From assembly GCA_946223075.1 (NCBI GenBank), contig CAMILZ010000032.1, positions 1-17,488 of the forward strand: 17,488 nucleotides of DNA, given 5' to 3'. Of this stretch, positions 14,561 to 17,488 are shown piece by piece (position 1 is the stretch's first letter; every line of letters starts with the position of its first letter). The notes under the pieces were generated by a model. The model worked only from the letters and a program-made list of their open reading frames with translations. It did no database searches and was not told the origin of the DNA. A program made the position numbers and the translations under genes. This DNA is from an uncultured Dermabacteraceae bacterium (GTDB lineage: Bacteria; Actinomycetota; Actinomycetes; Actinomycetales; Dermabacteraceae).

Positions 14561-16048
14561 ATGGCACGCAAGCAGAGTTTTGACCCGAAGAAGTACATCG
14601 AACTCCAGTCAAAGCACATCGCCCAGAGGCGCGCGGAGATCGGCGGGAAGCTGTACCTCGAGATGGGGGGCAAGCTTTTCGATGACCTGCACGCTTCGCG
14701 CGTTCTTCCGGGGTTCACACCCGATAACAAGATCGCGATGCTGTATGAGCTGAAGGATGAGCTCGAGATCCTCATCGCGATCAACGCGCACGACATCGAG
14801 CACGACAAGATCCGCGCCGACCTTGGCATCACGTATGAGGAAGACGTTCTGCGCCTCGTGGACGTGTTCCGCGAGCGCGGCTTCCTCGTCAACACGATCG
14901 TACTCACGCAGATGGACGACCACAACGAGTCGGCCGTGCAGTTTAAGGACCGCATGGAGCGCCTTGGCCTCACGGTGATCAAGCACCGCACGATCAAGGG
15001 CTACCCGGATCCCACGCTCGTCGTGTCCGAGGAAGGGCTCGGCCAAAACGAGTGGGCGAAAACCGAACGTGACCTCATTATCGTGACTGCTCCGGGGCCG
15101 GGTTCGGGCAAGCTCGCGACGTGCCTGTCGCAGATTTACCACGATCACAAGCGCGGCATCGATTCGAGCTACGCGAAGTTCGAGACGTTTCCGATTTGGA
15201 ACCTGCCGCTCGAGCATCCCGTGAATCTCGCCTACGAGGCGGCAACCGCGGACCTCGACGACGTGAACCTGATCGACCCGTTCCATCTCGAAACCTACGG
15301 CGAGAAAGCCGTCAACTACAACCGCGATATCGAAGTATTCCCGCTACTCAGGATCCTCCTCGAACGGATCCTCGGCGCGTGCCCGTACGCTTCCCCCACC
15401 GACATGGGCGTGAACATGGCGGGCTACGCAATTACCGACGATAAGGCGTGCCGTGAAGCCGCCACCCAAGAGGTTGTGCGCCGCTATTACAAGGCTCGCG
15501 TCTCCGAAAAGAAGCTCGAACTTCCCGCGGACGAATCGCAGCGCATCAAGCTCGTCATGGCCAAACTCGGCGTGGAGGAAACGATCCGCCCCACCGTGAA
15601 GCCGGCGCTTGAGCTCGCAGAAAAGACCGGTGCGCCCGCCTCGTGTCTTGAGCTTTCCGACGGCACCCTCATTACGGGGAAGACCTCCGACCTACTCGGT
15701 GCTTCCGCTGCCATGCTCCTCAACGCGCTCAAGCATCTCGCGGGGATTCCAGAGGACGCCCTCTTGCTCTCACCCGAATCGATCAAGCCGATCCAGACCC
15801 TCAAGGTCGACCACCTGGGCTCGCGCAACCCGCGCCTGCACACCGACGAGGTTCTTATCGCCCTTTCGGTGTCAGCGGGGAGCGACCAGAACGCGGCGGC
15901 GGCGCTCGCGCAGATCAAGAACCTGCGCGGCTGCGATGTCCACACGACAACGATCCTTGGATCCGTGGACGAGGCTGTGTTCCGCTCGCTTGGTGTGCTC
16001 GTGACGAGTGAGCCCGCGTTTGGCAAGAAGAGCCTCTACCGCAAGTAA
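14561..16048 (+). CDS. DUF1846 domain-containing protein
   Basis: A 495-aa protein of the DUF1846 family, found in Firmicutes and actinobacteria, with no established function that I know of. The whole length matches the family, so it is intact. A striking conserved segment is TAPGPGSGKLATCLSQIYHDH (starting at residue 176), where GPGSGK (179-184) resembles a phosphate-binding loop. Other conserved-looking stretches are MDDHNESAVQFKDRM, ASPTDMGVNMAGYAI and DHLGSRNPRLHTDE. There is no signal peptide or membrane segment, so it is cytoplasmic. The ATG at 14561 is fixed by a perfect AGGAGG. It is divergent from ptsI and stands alone on its transcript. A nucleotide or nucleotide-sugar substrate would fit the loop, but that is only a guess. 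Confidence 0.88.
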   Translation: MARKQSFDPKKYIELQSKHIAQRRAEIGGKLYLEMGGKLFDDLHASRVLPGFTPDNKIAMLYELKDELEILIAINAHDIEHDKIRADLGITYEEDVLRLVDVFRERGFLVNTIVLTQMDDHNESAVQFKDRMERLGLTVIKHRTIKGYPDPTLVVSEEGLGQNEWAKTERDLIIVTAPGPGSGKLATCLSQIYHDHKRGIDSSYAKFETFPIWNLPLEHPVNLAYEAATADLDDVNLIDPFHLETYGEKAVNYNRDIEVFPLLRILLERILGACPYASPTDMGVNMAGYAITDDKACREAATQEVVRRYYKARVSEKKLELPADESQRIKLVMAKLGVEETIRPTVKPALELAEKTGAPASCLELSDGTLITGKTSDLLGASAAMLLNALKHLAGIPEDALLLSPESIKPIQTLKVDHLGSRNPRLHTDEVLIALSVSAGSDQNAAAALAQIKNLRGCDVHTTTILGSVDEAVFRSLGVLVTSEPAFGKKSLYRK

Positions 16049-16243
16049 TTCGCACATCGAAAAGCGGTTGTACTGCGTCATTCGATCATTACTTCCTCGC
16101 AGCACTGGCCCGATCTGGCTAGCCCTAGGCTTCCATCGATGTGATGTGTAATACTAACCGGCAGCTGCGCCTATATTTGCGCCTGCGACACGTCCCATCC
16201 GCATCTCGCACCCTCGCGACTCAGCACAGCAGGAAGAAAACAC
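16049..16243 (+). promoter_or_regulatory. Intergenic region with -10-like boxes before the repeat-stalk protein
   Basis: Two AT-rich hexamers, TAATAC (16149-16154) and TATATT (16172-16177), lie upstream of the next gene and stand out from the GC-rich surroundings. Neither has a good -35. A purine-rich AGGAAG (16231-16236) 7 nt before the next ATG is its ribosome site. No clear terminator hairpin follows the DUF1846 stop. Confidence 0.3.
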
Positions 16244-17191
16244 ATGAGCAACCACGAATGGCAGCCAGGTGCCGCTTCGAGTGCAAATCCAAACGGAAAC
16301 CAGGGTTACGACCAGCAGCCTGCATACAGTCAGGCAAACTTCCAGGGGCAATACAACCAGCCTGCGGGATACCCAGGGGGTAGCATGCCTCCGCAGAAGA
16401 AGAGCAAGACTGGCCTGTGGGTTGGAATCGGCTGCGGCGCTCTCCTTCTTCTCGCTCTCCTGATCGGCGGGGGCGTTCTCGCATACACGCTCTTGAGCGG
16501 CGACGACAAAAAAGAGGTTCCAGCCTCGGAAGTGAGCGCCGCGGAAGAAGACCTCAAGAGCGGCGAGGGCGGCAACGACGACAAGGGGAATGAGAATAGC
16601 AACGACGGGGGTAAGGCTCCTGCTCCGAACCCCGCGCCCGGTGGAAACAGCGGTGACGGAGGAGAGCAGCCCGGCGGAGGCGGCGGCGATAACCCTCAAC
16701 CCGGCGGAAAAAACATCCCCCAGCCGATGCCCCAGCCTGGCGCCGGGGGCAACAACCCACAACCCGGAGGCGGTGGGGATAACCCTCAGCCGGGACCGGG
16801 CGGTGGAGAAGCTCCGCAGCCCGGCGGCGGAGGCAAGGCAGCATCGGGGAACCTTCCTCAACAGGTTGGCTCGACGAGCCTCGATCCCTCATTCGGCGAT
16901 GCCGGGATTGGCGACGTTGGCGGAACCTACGTTTCTCAAGATCAGAAGCTCTTCTACGTCGTTTCTATCATCAGTGACCAAGAAACACAGGAGCTCTTTA
17001 CAAAGTACGGAACTGCAGAGAAGAAGCCCGTAGGAAGCTGGACATGCGAATCCGCAACCTCCAGCACCCACACGTGCTACAAGCAGAATGAGTCGGGTGC
17101 ACTCGTCCACGTCATCGCCACAAACGTCAGTGGACTGAGCGCCGAAGAGGTGACGGCCTGGGGCGACGAATTCATCTCGAAGATGGGGTGA
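16244..17191 (+). CDS. Uncharacterised one-pass membrane protein with Gly/Pro/Gln repeat stalk
   Basis: A 315-aa protein of unknown function. Residues 1-50 are rich in Gln, Asn, Pro, Gly and Tyr, typical of a disordered cytoplasmic tail. A KKSK cluster precedes one membrane helix at about 57-84, with the basic side suggesting N-in, C-out topology. A polar linker (86-125) leads to a low-complexity stalk (about 126-197) with repeated DNPQPGG/NNPQPGG/APQPGGG units. The C-terminal 110 residues are non-repetitive and include Cys268 and Cys278, which could form a disulfide outside the cell. AGGAAG 7 nt upstream supports the ATG. The layout resembles actinobacterial membrane-anchored sensor or adhesin-like proteins, many of which carry DUF4190/DUF4333-like ends, but I cannot assign a family. 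It is the last coding gene before the rRNA operon. Confidence 0.8.
   Translation: MSNHEWQPGAASSANPNGNQGYDQQPAYSQANFQGQYNQPAGYPGGSMPPQKKSKTGLWVGIGCGALLLLALLIGGGVLAYTLLSGDDKKEVPASEVSAAEEDLKSGEGGNDDKGNENSNDGGKAPAPNPAPGGNSGDGGEQPGGGGGDNPQPGGKNIPQPMPQPGAGGNNPQPGGGGDNPQPGPGGGEAPQPGGGGKAASGNLPQQVGSTSLDPSFGDAGIGDVGGTYVSQDQKLFYVVSIISDQETQELFTKYGTAEKKPVGSWTCESATSSTHTCYKQNESGALVHVIATNVSGLSAEEVTAWGDEFISKMG
16658..16834 (+). repeat. Coding repeat, NPQPGGGG-type units
   Basis: Imperfect tandem units encode GDNPQPGG, NNPQPGGG, DNPQPGPGG and APQPGGGG within the one-pass membrane protein. The DNA repeats are close enough (for example gataaccctcaacccgg and gataaccctcagccggg) that the number of units could vary between strains. 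Confidence 0.7.
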
Positions 17192-17197
17192 CAGCTC

Positions 17198-17230
17198 TCA
17201 TCTCGCCACCTTGGCGGTACTAAGAGATGA
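17198..17230 (+). terminator. Possible terminator hairpin after the repeat-stalk gene
   Basis: A nested stem: TCATCT (17198-17203) pairs with AGATGA (17225-17230), and inside it CGCCA (17204-17208) pairs with TGGCG (17212-17216), leaving an unpaired bulge. It begins 7 nt past the stop. No T-run follows, so termination is uncertain. Confidence 0.35.
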
Positions 17231-17390
17231 CTATTCAAGGCGGGGCAAACGCCAAGACGCGACCTTGCCATCTCACCCGCGGCGGCTAGACGGAGACATC
17301 AGCTTCCCAGCGACGCCTTAGTTAGGGGACGGTCGAGTCCCGCGGCCGCGTGGCCGAGGGCGCTTTGGCGGTTGGTGTGTTAAATGCGGG

Positions 17391-17418
17391 GAGCCCCGGC
17401 CGGTCACGGCCGGGGCTC
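17391..17418 (-). terminator. rRNA operon terminator hairpin
   Basis: A perfect 12-bp GC-rich stem (17391-17402 with 17407-17418) with loop GTCA lies 16 nt past the 3' end of the 5S rRNA on the minus strand. The tail is only weakly T-rich (CCGCATTTAAC). Its position fits the end of an rRNA transcript. The remaining noncoding stretch from 17231 to 17390 shows no gene. Confidence 0.75.
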
Positions 17419-17434
17419 AACCCTTCAACGAAAA

Positions 17435-17488
17435 GTTCGGCGGTGTCCTACTCTCCCACACCCTCCCGAGTGCAGTACCATCGGCGCT
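17435..17488 (-). rRNA. rrf: 5S ribosomal RNA, 3' portion (partial)
   Basis: The minus strand reads GCGCCGATGGTACTGCACTC, then a GGGAGGGTGTGGGAGAG block and TAGGACACCGCCGAAC, the conserved 3' part of 5S rRNA. About 54 nt are present and the rest lies beyond the right edge. The orientation implies that 23S and 16S genes follow outside the window. Confidence 0.95.

Noticed and set aside
16056..16086. ATCGAA/TTCGAT inverted repeat after the DUF1846 stop
   Set aside because: The loop is 19 nt, the stem is short and no T-run follows, so a terminator call is not justified.
17231..17390. Small gene or RNA in the gap before the rRNA operon
   Set aside because: Only a NotI-like palindrome (CGCGGCCGCG) and short GC-rich repeats are present; no start with a ribosome site and no structured RNA that I recognise.
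1..17488. CRISPR array, tRNA, insertion sequence or defence genes
   Set aside because: I saw no regularly spaced repeats, no tRNA cloverleaf, and no transposase, integrase or nuclease motifs in any supported gene.

Overview
The window is GC-rich, with strong G/C at third codon positions, tight ATGA overlaps and long spurious antisense frames. The gene content is actinobacterial: Tat-exported sugar-binding lipoproteins, a MalFG-type permease pair without its own ATPase, GtrA, FdhD and a Gly/Pro/Gln-rich one-pass membrane protein. I infer a host-associated member of the Micrococcales, possibly close to Brachybacterium/Dermabacter. That placement comes from gene content only and is tentative.

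Region 1 (1-9640) is a mannose-glycan uptake and degradation locus. On the minus strand, in transcription order, lie a GH125 exo-alpha-1,6-mannosidase, a GH38 alpha-mannosidase and an ABC solute-binding lipoprotein (SBP1). Divergent from them, across a 195-bp regulatory region, is a plus-strand operon of a second, closely related binding protein (SBP2) and two permeases, joined by ATGA overlaps and closed by a strong hairpin terminator. Both mannosidases lack signal peptides, so the likely route is import of manno-oligosaccharides followed by trimming in the cytoplasm. The same enzyme pair with an ABC importer is known from the Streptococcus pneumoniae N-glycan locus. The two binding proteins form a 1.39-kb inverted duplication around the mannosidases.

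Region 2 (9641-11052) holds a small YtxH-like protein and FdhD on the minus strand, with no formate dehydrogenase nearby. Region 3 (11053-14319) begins with a GtrA-family membrane protein. It continues with general PTS parts: a mannitol-type EIIA, HPr, and convergent enzyme I, separated from HPr by a shared hairpin. No EIIB or EIIC gene is visible.

Region 4 (14320-17191) has a DUF1846 protein divergent from enzyme I, then an uncharacterised one-pass membrane protein with a Gly/Pro/Gln repeat stalk and a C-terminal domain with two Cys. Region 5 (17192-17488) is noncoding, then an rRNA operon terminator and the 3' end of a 5S rRNA on the minus strand, whose operon continues past the right edge.

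I did not see a clear-cut new defence or mobile system. The points most worth a second look are the duplicated binding proteins around the mannosidases, the palindromes in that locus, the incomplete PTS set, the DUF1846 protein and the repeat-stalk membrane protein.
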